Below the pieces are notes generated by a model. The model searched no databases, was not told the DNA's origin, and saw only the letters and a list, made by a program, of their open reading frames with translations. Of a stretch of 64,000 nucleotides of DNA, positions 17,999 to 25,211 are shown in pieces. Source of the DNA: Polynucleobacter sp. UK-Mo-2m-Kol15 (GTDB taxonomy: Bacteria; Pseudomonadota; Gammaproteobacteria; Burkholderiales; Burkholderiaceae). The translations under genes and the position numbers were made by a program. The DNA is taken from positions 975,927 through 1,039,926 of the forward strand of contig NZ_JACVQC010000001.1 in assembly GCF_018881505.1 (NCBI RefSeq). The letters run 5' to 3'. The number at the start of each line of letters is the position of its first letter. The first letter of the stretch is position 1.

Positions 17999-18654
17999 TT
18001 GACCTTACTAATATACGTAAGCGCAATGCCGCTGAAATTGCCCAAAGAATTGTTCAGGACATTCCTGATGGCGCGCATGTTAACTTGGGTATTGGCCAGC
18101 CGATGACGATTTCAAACTACTTGCCGCCCGATCGTGAGATTTTATTGCACAGTGAAAATGGTCTGTTGGGTATGGGGCCATTAGCTGAGGGCGATCAAAT
18201 AGATTACGATATTGTGAATGCTGGAAAGCAGGCGGTAACCATGCTTCCGGGTGCCTCAATCTTTCATCATGCTGATTCATTTGCCATGATCCGTGGTGGT
18301 CATATTGATATCTGTGTCTTGGGCGCTTTTCAGGTTTCTGTTAAAGGTGATATCGCCAACTGGCGTACTGGTGATCCAAAAGCAATCCCAGCTGTGGGCG
18401 GGGCTATGGATTTAGCATTAGGTGCAAAAAAATTATTTGTCATGATGGAGCATTTGACTAAATCGGGGCAGTCCAAGATTGTTCAGGAATGCACTTATCC
18501 ATTAACCGCATTAGCTGCTGTTAATTGTATTTATACCGACCTAGCAACTATTGAAGTAACTCCCGACGGCCTAGTTGCTATTGATTGGGTTGACGGCTTA
18601 AGTTTTTCTGATTTATGTGAGCTTAGTGGCGTACCAATGAAGGAGAAAAAGTAA
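17995..18654 (+). CDS. 3-oxoacid CoA-transferase subunit B
   Basis: This is the beta subunit, carrying the catalytic glutamate that forms the enzyme-CoA thioester: Glu54 in LHSENGLLGMGP. Other family segments are VNLGIGQPMTISNYLP at about 29 and the later MMEHLTKSGQSKIVQECTYPLT. The 219-aa length is usual. It overlaps subunit A by four bases, and its stop overlaps by one base the start of the TTT binding protein, so the three genes are very likely one operon, linking uptake of an organic acid to CoA activation. Confidence 0.93.
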   Translation: MIDLTNIRKRNAAEIAQRIVQDIPDGAHVNLGIGQPMTISNYLPPDREILLHSENGLLGMGPLAEGDQIDYDIVNAGKQAVTMLPGASIFHHADSFAMIRGGHIDICVLGAFQVSVKGDIANWRTGDPKAIPAVGGAMDLALGAKKLFVMMEHLTKSGQSKIVQECTYPLTALAAVNCIYTDLATIEVTPDGLVAIDWVDGLSFSDLCELSGVPMKEKK

Positions 18655-19634
18655 TGAAACTTACCTTAAAGTCCAGATTATTTAGTGTTCTTTTTTTAGC
18701 GCTTGCCTCCGGTAATTTAAGTGCTCAGCCTACGCCTAACTATCCAACCAAACCCATCAAGATTATTGTGGGCTTTTCTCCAGGGGGCTCTGCAGATGCC
18801 GTTGGACGTTCATTGGCAGAAGCTTTTTCAACTCGCTTAGGACAGCCCGTCATCGTTGAAAATCGTGCTGGCGCAAATGGAAATATTGCTGCTGAGACGG
18901 TTTCACGTGCCGCACCGGATGGCTACACATTGTATTTTCCATCCATTGGCCACGCGGTAAATGTTTCGCTGTATAAGAATTTGCCCTACGACCCTATAAA
19001 GGACTTCACTTCAATTGGAGGCGTGTTTTCTGCGCCTAATATGCTGGTTGTGCCAATGACGTCACCATATAAAACAGTTCCCGAGATTATTGCGGCTGCT
19101 AAAGCAAATCCTGGGAAGCTGACATTTGCTTCTAGTGGAAGTGGTACTTCAGTGCATTTATCTGCTGAATTATTTCAGCGTATGGCAGGTATTCAGATGA
19201 TCCATATTCCTTACAAGGGGACTGGCAGCGCTTTACCAGATGTTATTTCCGGTCAGGTGGATATGTTATTTCCAAATTTACCAAGCGCTCTTCCTCAAGT
19301 GAAGGCGGGCAATCTTCGGGGAATCGCCATTACAACTGCGAAGCCCTCTGCAGCAGCTCCTGGAATGCCAACGATCGCAGAGTCCGGTTTACCTGGATAT
19401 GAAATGGCAACCTGGTATGGCTTAGTTGCTCCTGCAAATCTTCCAATTGATATCCGTAATCGCCTGAATAAAGAATTGCAGGGAATTTTGGCGGATCCGA
19501 AGTTTAAGGATAAATTGATTGCTCAAGGTGCTGATCCAATGCCAGGAACTCCCGAACAATTTACCGCCATGCTGAAGTTTGAAATCGAAAGATGGCGAAA
19601 AATTATTGCTCAGTCAAAAATTACGATCGAATAA
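18654..19634 (+). CDS. Tripartite tricarboxylate transporter substrate-binding protein (Bug family)
   Basis: The 326-aa protein has a signal peptide (cleavage near SAQPTPNYP) and the hallmark Bug/TctC start YPTKPIKIIVGFSPGGSADA, RLGQPVIVENRAGANGNIA and the later PYKGTGSALPDVISGQVDMLF. Bug proteins bind carboxylates or related small molecules in the periplasm and deliver them to a TctAB-type membrane pair. No TctA or TctB gene lies nearby, as is usual for the many orphan Bug proteins of Burkholderiales. Its start overlaps the CoA-transferase B stop (TAATG), suggesting its ligand feeds that enzyme. Confidence 0.93.
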   Translation: MKLTLKSRLFSVLFLALASGNLSAQPTPNYPTKPIKIIVGFSPGGSADAVGRSLAEAFSTRLGQPVIVENRAGANGNIAAETVSRAAPDGYTLYFPSIGHAVNVSLYKNLPYDPIKDFTSIGGVFSAPNMLVVPMTSPYKTVPEIIAAAKANPGKLTFASSGSGTSVHLSAELFQRMAGIQMIHIPYKGTGSALPDVISGQVDMLFPNLPSALPQVKAGNLRGIAITTAKPSAAAPGMPTIAESGLPGYEMATWYGLVAPANLPIDIRNRLNKELQGILADPKFKDKLIAQGADPMPGTPEQFTAMLKFEIERWRKIIAQSKITIE

Positions 19635-19643
19635 GTTCTTTGA

Positions 19644-19898
19644 CATGGCTTGCTGACTTGTGGTGCAACAATTCAGCAGGCTTTTAATACGATGTACCAG
19701 TTGGAATTATCTTGCAGGGCGCAAGTCGATGCCCTTAGTGCAGGCGAGGATTTACTCATTCCCTCTAAGGAAGTTTTGGAGAAAACAGCCCATCTTTACC
19801 AACCCGGTACCCGCCGCCCTTATGGTGTATTGGAATGGCCTGCGATGTTGCGCCTCTTAAATGCTGAAAACTCTAACTATCCGCGCTTTGATAGTTAG
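19644..19898 (+). pseudogene. C-terminal remnant of a class II aldolase/adducin-family gene
   Basis: The frame after the TTT gene reads HGLLTCGATIQQAFNTMYQ, then LELSCRAQVDAL, ending EWPAMLRLLN. HGLLT followed by G-x-T-x-x-x-AF and a helix is the C-terminal part of class II aldolase/adducin proteins, whose metal-binding N-terminal two thirds are absent. An in-frame stop (TGA 19641-19643) sits immediately before the His codon, and the junction lies only about 10 bases after the TTT stop, pointing to a deletion fusing the aldolase tail to this site. A TTG at 19650 could start an 82-aa peptide, but an active enzyme is impossible. Confidence 0.78.
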
Positions 19899-19904
19899 TT
19901 AGTA

Positions 19905-20735
19905 TTATTTCGCTTCAAACCCAAGCTTTTTAAGCCACTCGTGCATTTTCTCCCGGCCATTTAATGACTCTGGTCCGCGAATCCGATGAAGGCTGTGCTG
20001 TACCCAGTCACCGTTTGTCTTCATGTTGTTTTTCTTGTAAAACGCGTTCATTTCCTCAACATATTGCTCCACCGCCTCTATCGACTTTGGTGCGTTATAT
20101 TGTTCGCGATGAGCAATGGCTGCCTGAGGCAGTCTAGGTTTGATGGAGCTCGATTTTTCTGGGTCGCAGTAACCTACGCACATCCCGAATACTGGGAAAA
20201 CTCTTGGGGGCAGACCCAATTCTTGTGCAACAGCCTCGGGGTTGTTACGAATGCCGCCAATGTAGACAATGCTCAAGCCAATAGATTCCGCTGCTAGAGC
20301 TGCGTTTTGAGAGGCCAGGGCGGCATCAATCATGCCTACAGTTAAGAGTTCAAGATAATTTAGCCCTTCATAAGGAAGACCCCGTTTTTTGCCTAAGGCC
20401 TCTAGGCGTGAGAGATCGGCCAGCCACACCAAAAATAATGGACATGTACGGATATGTTCTTGATTCCCGGATAATTTCGAGAGGCGATCTTTACGCTCTG
20501 GATCTTCTACAGCAACCAAGCTCCAGCTTTGGAGATTGGACGAGTTTGAAGCGGATTGCCCGGCTGCAATCAGCAGTTCAAGTGTATCTTTGGGGATTGG
20601 CTTATCACAATAGGTACGAATCGAGCGATGTTGAAAAATCGTTTCTAGCGTTTCATTGAGCTCAAAGTCGAGAGGTATGGCTTTACCATAACGCGCTTGA
20701 GTTAACTGTTGCAGTGATAATCGATTAGTCGTCAT
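19905..20735 (-). CDS. Nitroreductase-family NAD(P)H:FMN oxidoreductase
   Basis: The 276-aa protein belongs to the nitroreductase fold (NfsA/Frp-like): FQHRSIRTYCDKPIP near the N-terminus places the FMN-binding arginine, SASNSSNLQSWSLVAVEDP forms the FMN loop, and IGLSIVYIGGIRNNPEAVAQELGLPPRVFPVFGMCVGY is the characteristic dimer/FMN segment. It is convergent with the aldolase remnant (six bases between) and divergent from the DUF35/thiolase pair. The physiological substrate is unknown; reduction of quinones or nitro-aromatics is family knowledge. Confidence 0.9.
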   Translation of the reverse strand: MTTNRLSLQQLTQARYGKAIPLDFELNETLETIFQHRSIRTYCDKPIPKDTLELLIAAGQSASNSSNLQSWSLVAVEDPERKDRLSKLSGNQEHIRTCPLFLVWLADLSRLEALGKKRGLPYEGLNYLELLTVGMIDAALASQNAALAAESIGLSIVYIGGIRNNPEAVAQELGLPPRVFPVFGMCVGYCDPEKSSSIKPRLPQAAIAHREQYNAPKSIEAVEQYVEEMNAFYKKNNMKTNGDWVQHSLHRIRGPESLNGREKMHEWLKKLGFEAK

Positions 20736-20928
20736 TTTGACTCATTCAGAAGTAGGTTTAGTAGGGCTTGGAGTGATTATTGACTTCTTCTCTTGCCTGA
20801 CTGGCTGGGCTAGGCTACTGACTGCTTAGCTCTATGTCATCGGTATTTATTAGGATCAATTCTAAGTAAGAGGCATAATTTAGTCAAAATAAAAATGCAA
20901 CAGATTAATTTATCAATGGAGACCTACT

Positions 20929-21315
20929 TTGAGTGAGTTTGATTTAGCTGAGGCATCCCCTAATGCTGTATTCATGGACTACTGCCAAAAAGATCAGCTA
21001 GCCTTTCAGCGCTCTCCGAGTGGTAAAGCTATTTTTTATCCGCGTATCGTGGAGCCGAAGACGGGTGAGCTCTTGCGCTGGGAGCTCAGCAAGGGTGTTG
21101 GTACTGTTTACTCCACTACGGTTATTTACTCTCGCGATGAGAAGCCATACAACGTTGCTTTAATTGATTTGGACGAAGGCTACCGAATGATGTCGCGAGT
21201 GGAGGGGGTTGATCCTGAACTTATTCGGATAGGTATGCGAGTACAGGTCGAAATGAAGGCATTTGATGACGGGAAAAAGTATCCTATTTTTTCCCTAATG
21301 AATGAGCTTGCGTGA
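20929..21315 (+). CDS. DUF35 OB-fold protein with a degenerate zinc ribbon
   Basis: DUF35 proteins (ChsH2-like) pair with thiolase-fold enzymes in acyl-CoA chemistry. The 128-aa protein keeps the OB-fold (GVGTVYSTTVIYSRDEKPYNVALIDLDEGYRMMSRVEG), but the preceding ribbon, normally QRCxxCG...CPxC, reads FQRSPSGKAIFYPRIVEPKTGE: all four cysteine positions are replaced, so zinc cannot be bound in the usual way. The start is TTG 20929 with GGAG seven bases upstream; the ATG at 20916 is out of frame. The thiolase gene overlaps its stop. Confidence 0.85.
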   Translation: MSEFDLAEASPNAVFMDYCQKDQLAFQRSPSGKAIFYPRIVEPKTGELLRWELSKGVGTVYSTTVIYSRDEKPYNVALIDLDEGYRMMSRVEGVDPELIRIGMRVQVEMKAFDDGKKYPIFSLMNELA

Positions 21316-22469
21316 TGATCAATTCTCTTCGTCGCGGTAGTGTGGCAGTTGTTGGTGCTGCTGAATCTGAATTAGGGCTCTGCGCTCCGGGAACTACTCC
21401 TTATGATTTGATGGCACAGGCAACGCATCGCGCTTTAGAAGATTGTGGATTACAACTAAAGGATGTGGACGGCGTCTTTACAGCAAGCTCCCAAGCTCGC
21501 TTCTCGAGTGTAGGTCTTTGTGAGTATCTTGGTCTTAAACCTCGATATCAAGACAACACCTTGATGGGTGGAGCATCGTTCATGTCCCACGTTACCCATG
21601 CCATGGCTGCCATCAATAGCGGTTTATGTGACGTCGCCCTCATTGCTTATGGCAGCACCCAAAAATCAGTTAGCCGTGCCGCTGCTAGTCCTCGCGAGTA
21701 CAACGCCTATGAAACTCCCTACAAACCATTTTTACCTACCTCGGCTTATGCAATGGTTGCTGCAAGGCATATGTACCAATATGGCACAAAGCGTGAGCAA
21801 CTAGCGGAAGTGGCGGTTGCTGCAAGGCAGTGGGCCTTAATGAATCCGGTTGCCTGGGAAAAGAAGCCATTAAGTATTGATGAGGTCATTAGTGCTCGCA
21901 TGGTGAGTTCACCCCTGACTATTCGTGATTGCTGTCTAGTTACTGATGGTGGAGGTGCAATTATCTTGACGAGCGCTGCGCGCGCAAAAGATTTAAAGAA
22001 ATCGCCCGCCTACATTTTGGGTGTTGGTGAGGAGTTATCTCATATTGGCATTTCTGGAATGCCAGACTTAACTGTTAGTGGTGCGGCAATTTCCGGTCCT
22101 AAGGCGTATGCAATGGCAGGTATTACCCATCAAGAGGTTGATCTAGCAATGCTCTACGATGCCTTTACGATCAACACGATTTTATTTTTAGAGGACTTGG
22201 GTTTTTGCGCTAAAGGCGAGGGCGGTGAGTTTGTGGCAAATGGTGGCATTGCTCCAGGCGGCCATCTGCCAGTCAATACTAATGGCGGAGGCTTATCTTA
22301 TTGCCATCCTGGCATGTATGGTCTCTTTTTATTAATTGAGTCAGTTCGTCAGTTACGCGGTGAATGTGGAGTGCGACAAGTCCCAAATTGTGAAGTCGCG
22401 CTTGCACATGGTAACGGTGGTGTTCTATCTAGTCAGGCTACAGTTATTTTGGCTACCTATAGCGATTAA
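21315..22469 (+). CDS. Thiolase-fold acyl-CoA enzyme (SCP2-thiolase/Ltp2-like) paired with DUF35
   Basis: The 384-aa protein has the thiolase superfamily layout, VGAAESELG at the N-terminus and GGGLSYCHPGMYGLFLLIESVRQLRGE near the C-terminus. The usual nucleophilic cysteine near residue 89 is absent (GGASFMSHVTHAM), and the late catalytic CxG is replaced by HGNGGVLSS. These are features of non-thiolytic members such as Ltp2 retro-aldolases, which work with a DUF35 partner, as here. ATG 21315 overlaps the DUF35 stop (TGATG); GTG 21312 is possible. The substrate is unknown; C-C cleavage or condensation on a CoA ester is inferred. Confidence 0.82.
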   Translation: MINSLRRGSVAVVGAAESELGLCAPGTTPYDLMAQATHRALEDCGLQLKDVDGVFTASSQARFSSVGLCEYLGLKPRYQDNTLMGGASFMSHVTHAMAAINSGLCDVALIAYGSTQKSVSRAAASPREYNAYETPYKPFLPTSAYAMVAARHMYQYGTKREQLAEVAVAARQWALMNPVAWEKKPLSIDEVISARMVSSPLTIRDCCLVTDGGGAIILTSAARAKDLKKSPAYILGVGEELSHIGISGMPDLTVSGAAISGPKAYAMAGITHQEVDLAMLYDAFTINTILFLEDLGFCAKGEGGEFVANGGIAPGGHLPVNTNGGGLSYCHPGMYGLFLLIESVRQLRGECGVRQVPNCEVALAHGNGGVLSSQATVILATYSD

Positions 22470-22518
22470 TCATGTCCCATGGAGTGAAACACCTTAGCAT
22501 TGATCAATTAGGGCGCAT

Positions 22519-23394
22519 GTGAATAGAGAAACTCAGGGAATGCTCATTGGCTTTGTTGGTATTCTAGTATTTAGTCTAACGCTGCCTGTCACTAAGATTG
22601 CAATTCCTAGCTTTAATCCCTATTTCATTGCATTTGGCAGGGCATTCATAGCAGGGCTTGTCGCTTTAGCCTATCTTTCCTATAAACAGGTTCCACTCCC
22701 CAGCAAAGCTGATCTTGTGAAGTGTGCCGTCATTGCTCTGGGCGTTATATTTGGATTTCCAGTCCTTACTACAGTAGCCATGGAAGAAGGCTCATCCTCT
22801 CATGGTGCCGTTATTTTGGGGATGATGCCTTTAGCTACCACTGTCATTGGAGTCATTCGTTTTAAGGAGCGTCCGTCTATCGGTTTTTGGCTTCTTTCAA
22901 TTTTGGGTGCAGCCTTAGTAATAATTTACGCGCTTATAAAAAGTGCTGGAAGTTTTACTTATATAGATGGCCTTTTGGTGCTTGGTGGTATTTGTGCATG
23001 TGTTGGTTATGTCGAGGGCGCTGAGTTATCAAAGAAAATGAATCCGCGTACAGTGATTTCCTGGGCATTAGTGATTTCATTACCTATCAATATCGTGGCA
23101 ACGTATTTCACATTCTCTTCGGCGTATTGGAGTGCTGATGCGATTGCCTGGATAAGCTTTTTATATCTAAGCTTATTTTCAATGTATCTGGGCTTTTTCT
23201 TTTGGTATGAAGGCCTTGCAATTGGTGGGATCGCAAGAGTTAGTCAAGTGCAATTGATTCAGCCTTTTTGTACGCTACTAGCTTCGAGTTTTTTCTTGGG
23301 TGATCACATCACTCTCATGAATATGGTATTTGCTTTTCTAGTTGTCTCTACGGTCATCTTAAGCAAGCACATGCTAGTGAAGAACAGTTACTAG
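22519..23394 (+). CDS. DMT-superfamily (EamA) transporter
   Basis: The 291-aa protein is a ten-helix inner-membrane carrier with two EamA repeats: the first from GMLIGFVGILVFSLTLPVTKIAI to ALVIIYALI, the second from YIDGLLVLGGICACVGYVEGAEL to the C-terminus, including the typical FFFWYEGLAIGGIARVSQVQLIQPFCTLLAS. Such proteins export metabolites or amino acids; the substrate is unknown. The start GTG 22519 has an AGGG seven bases upstream. Its stop TAG shares the palindrome CTAG with the stop of the convergent DUF1841 gene, a four-base tail-to-tail overlap. Confidence 0.88.
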   Translation: MNRETQGMLIGFVGILVFSLTLPVTKIAIPSFNPYFIAFGRAFIAGLVALAYLSYKQVPLPSKADLVKCAVIALGVIFGFPVLTTVAMEEGSSSHGAVILGMMPLATTVIGVIRFKERPSIGFWLLSILGAALVIIYALIKSAGSFTYIDGLLVLGGICACVGYVEGAELSKKMNPRTVISWALVISLPINIVATYFTFSSAYWSADAIAWISFLYLSLFSMYLGFFFWYEGLAIGGIARVSQVQLIQPFCTLLASSFFLGDHITLMNMVFAFLVVSTVILSKHMLVKNSY

Positions 23395-23822
23395 TTCAGC
23401 CGCTTTAAGGCCTCAAGATACTTCTCCGGACTTAGTGCTTGACCTTCACGTTGTGCTTCCCACATCACCTGCCCCAAGCATTCCATCATGGCATGCTGAG
23501 CTTCATGTTCGGAACCAAGCTTTTGAGCTAGCGCTTTGGCAATTGATTTAATACCCGGCGGTTGATCGATAGAGATTTGTTCGCTAATTGACAGGTGCAT
23601 TGAGAGATGTAGAAAGGGATTCGTCTCCCCACGCTCTGGGGTGTAGTCTTGGGCAACTGCGCCCTCTGGATCTGCTAAGAGGGTGTGATATTCCGGGTGC
23701 TCTACCATCCAGTCGCTAGCAATCATCTCTAGTGGGGTCAGAATTTGATCTACTGTTTTTTTCTTCCAGGTGTCACAGAAAAAACGACGTACTTCTTCAC
23801 GGGTTGGATTAAATATTGCCAC
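23391..23822 (-). CDS. DUF1841 family protein
   Basis: The 143-aa protein matches the DUF1841 family common in Burkholderiales: a start of AIFNPTREEVRRFFCDTWKKK, followed by LTPLEMIASDWMVEHPEYHTLLAD and NPFLHLSMHLSISEQISIDQPPG. I set the start at GTG 23822, with AAGGA seven bases upstream, because it gives the family N-terminus; the longer open frame reads backward through nth and is a shadow. The gene overlaps the end of nth by 14 bases, so it is translated with the rsxB-nth operon. Function is unknown. Confidence 0.85.
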   Translation of the reverse strand: MAIFNPTREEVRRFFCDTWKKKTVDQILTPLEMIASDWMVEHPEYHTLLADPEGAVAQDYTPERGETNPFLHLSMHLSISEQISIDQPPGIKSIAKALAQKLGSEHEAQHAMMECLGQVMWEAQREGQALSPEKYLEALKRLN

Positions 23823-24468
23823 GAACTTTTCCTTTACCGGTTTTTTGTTTAAAGCCGCAGAGTGGTTCAACAATACATTGCTCGCAATCTGGGTTACGAG
23901 CTTTGCATGTATATCTGCCATGCAGAATAAGCCAATGATGAGCATCTTGCAAAAACTCTTTTGGCACCCGCTTGAGTAGTTGCTCTTCTACCTTTACTAC
24001 ATCTTTGCCGGGTGCTAAACCAGTGCGGTTAGACACTCTAAAAATATGGGTATCGACAGCCATGGTAGGTTGACCAAAGGCGGTATTGAGAATGACATTC
24101 GCGGTCTTTCTGCCAACTCCTGGGAGCGCCTCAAGCTCTTCGCGTTTTTGCGGTACTTCGCCACCATGCTGGTCTAATAGAAGTCGACATGTCTCTTGGA
24201 TGTGCCTGCCTTTGGAATTAAAGAGTCCAATATGCTGAATAAAGGGCTTAACACCTTCCTCACCAAGATCTAGTAGTGCTTGAGGTGTATTCGCAATCTG
24301 AAAAAGTCTCCGAGTGCCTTTATTGACCGATACATCAGTTGCCTGTGCAGACAGTAAAACTGCTATGAGCAATTCAAATGGTGAGCTATATTCCAACTCT
24401 GTTTCAGGATGGGGATTGTTTTCCCTAAGCAATTCAAAAAAGGCTTGGCGTTTTTCGAGATTCATCAT
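23809..24468 (-). CDS. nth: Endonuclease III (DNA glycosylase/AP lyase)
   Basis: Nth removes oxidised pyrimidines and nicks the abasic site. The 219-aa protein has the helix-hairpin-helix LPGVGRKTANVILN with catalytic Lys121, the Asp in MAVDTHIFRV (Asp139), and the [4Fe-4S] ligands C188-x6-C195-x2-C198-x5-C204. These positions correspond one for one to E. coli Nth. It overlaps rsxB by four bases (ATGA) upstream and DUF1841 downstream. The rsxB-nth order is a relic of the rsxABCDGE-nth cluster of gammaproteobacteria. Confidence 0.97.
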   Translation of the reverse strand: MMNLEKRQAFFELLRENNPHPETELEYSSPFELLIAVLLSAQATDVSVNKGTRRLFQIANTPQALLDLGEEGVKPFIQHIGLFNSKGRHIQETCRLLLDQHGGEVPQKREELEALPGVGRKTANVILNTAFGQPTMAVDTHIFRVSNRTGLAPGKDVVKVEEQLLKRVPKEFLQDAHHWLILHGRYTCKARNPDCEQCIVEPLCGFKQKTGKGKVRGNI

Positions 24469-25157
24469 TTTTTTTGTTGGGCTCTCGCAATAGCAGCGGC
24501 GATAATGGCGCGCTTTCTCTCTTGCTCTTTTAAGGCCTCTTGTGAGTTAGGGCTCTCAGTATTCACGGCGACTAACTTGGCAGCAGCCTTCTTTGCTAGT
24601 CGATCATCATTATCTCTTCCCTCACGATCTAGTCTTATATCGCGCGCTTCGTATCGTGAACGTGAGATTTGCGCTAGCTCTGGAGACCATGCATCCCAGC
24701 CAGTTTTACTACCAGTCACATCAAGCATAGTGATGCAATCTACAGGGCAGGGTGGTATACAAAGATCGCAACCTGTGCACCAGTCGGTCAAAACTACGTG
24801 CATTTGTTTTGAGGCGCCCACAATAGCATCTACAGGACACGCCTGAATACATAGCGTGCATCCAATGCAACTTTTTGGATCAATCAATGCGACAGGTCTG
24901 GGACGCTCTGTTCCGCATTCTGGATCGATCTTAGGGTGGAGCTCAAAAGCAGACTGAGGAAAGGCAGGCTTAAGAATAGTACTTAGCCTCTGAATGCCAT
25001 CTACACCGCCAGGTGGGCAGCGATTAGGTAATGCTTCACCTACTGCCATTGCCTCTGCATAGGCTCTGCAGTCTGGGTAGCTACATTTAGTGCATTGAGT
25101 TTGAGGAAGGGCATCCTCGAGGCGATCGGCAAGTTCTTTCGCCTGCTTTATGTCCAT
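24465..25157 (-). CDS. rsxB: RnfB/RsxB-like electron-transport ferredoxin
   Basis: The 230-aa protein carries an N-terminal Fer4-type cluster motif (C22TKC25SYPDC30 with a fourth Cys in NRCPPGG), then two [4Fe-4S] motifs CIGCTLCIQACPVDAI and CTGCDLCIPPCPVDCI, then an Ala/Lys-rich helical tail. Unlike membrane-bound RnfB it has no N-terminal hydrophobic helix, and no other rnf/rsx gene lies in the window. It is therefore probably a soluble polyferredoxin. The four-base overlap with nth suggests supply of electrons to, or co-regulation with, that Fe-S enzyme, which is inference. Confidence 0.88.
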   Translation of the reverse strand: MDIKQAKELADRLEDALPQTQCTKCSYPDCRAYAEAMAVGEALPNRCPPGGVDGIQRLSTILKPAFPQSAFELHPKIDPECGTERPRPVALIDPKSCIGCTLCIQACPVDAIVGASKQMHVVLTDWCTGCDLCIPPCPVDCITMLDVTGSKTGWDAWSPELAQISRSRYEARDIRLDREGRDNDDRLAKKAAAKLVAVNTESPNSQEALKEQERKRAIIAAAIARAQQKK

Positions 25158-25211
25158 TGCAATTTTCGCAGTTTCAAACTGGAAGCGCGACCCGAGAGTC
25201 GCGCCACTGGT

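Noticed and set aside
19660..19860. 66-codon ORF overlapping the aldolase remnant in another frame
   Set aside because: It has no ribosome site and no family resemblance, while the overlapping frame clearly encodes the aldolase tail.
23822..23945. N-terminal extension of the DUF1841 protein from the open frame to 23945
   Set aside because: The extension lies inside nth in another frame and does not match the family; GTG 23822 with a good ribosome site gives the family start.
24465..25157. Full Rnf electron-transport complex
   Set aside because: Only RsxB is present; no rsxA, C, D, G or E genes adjoin.
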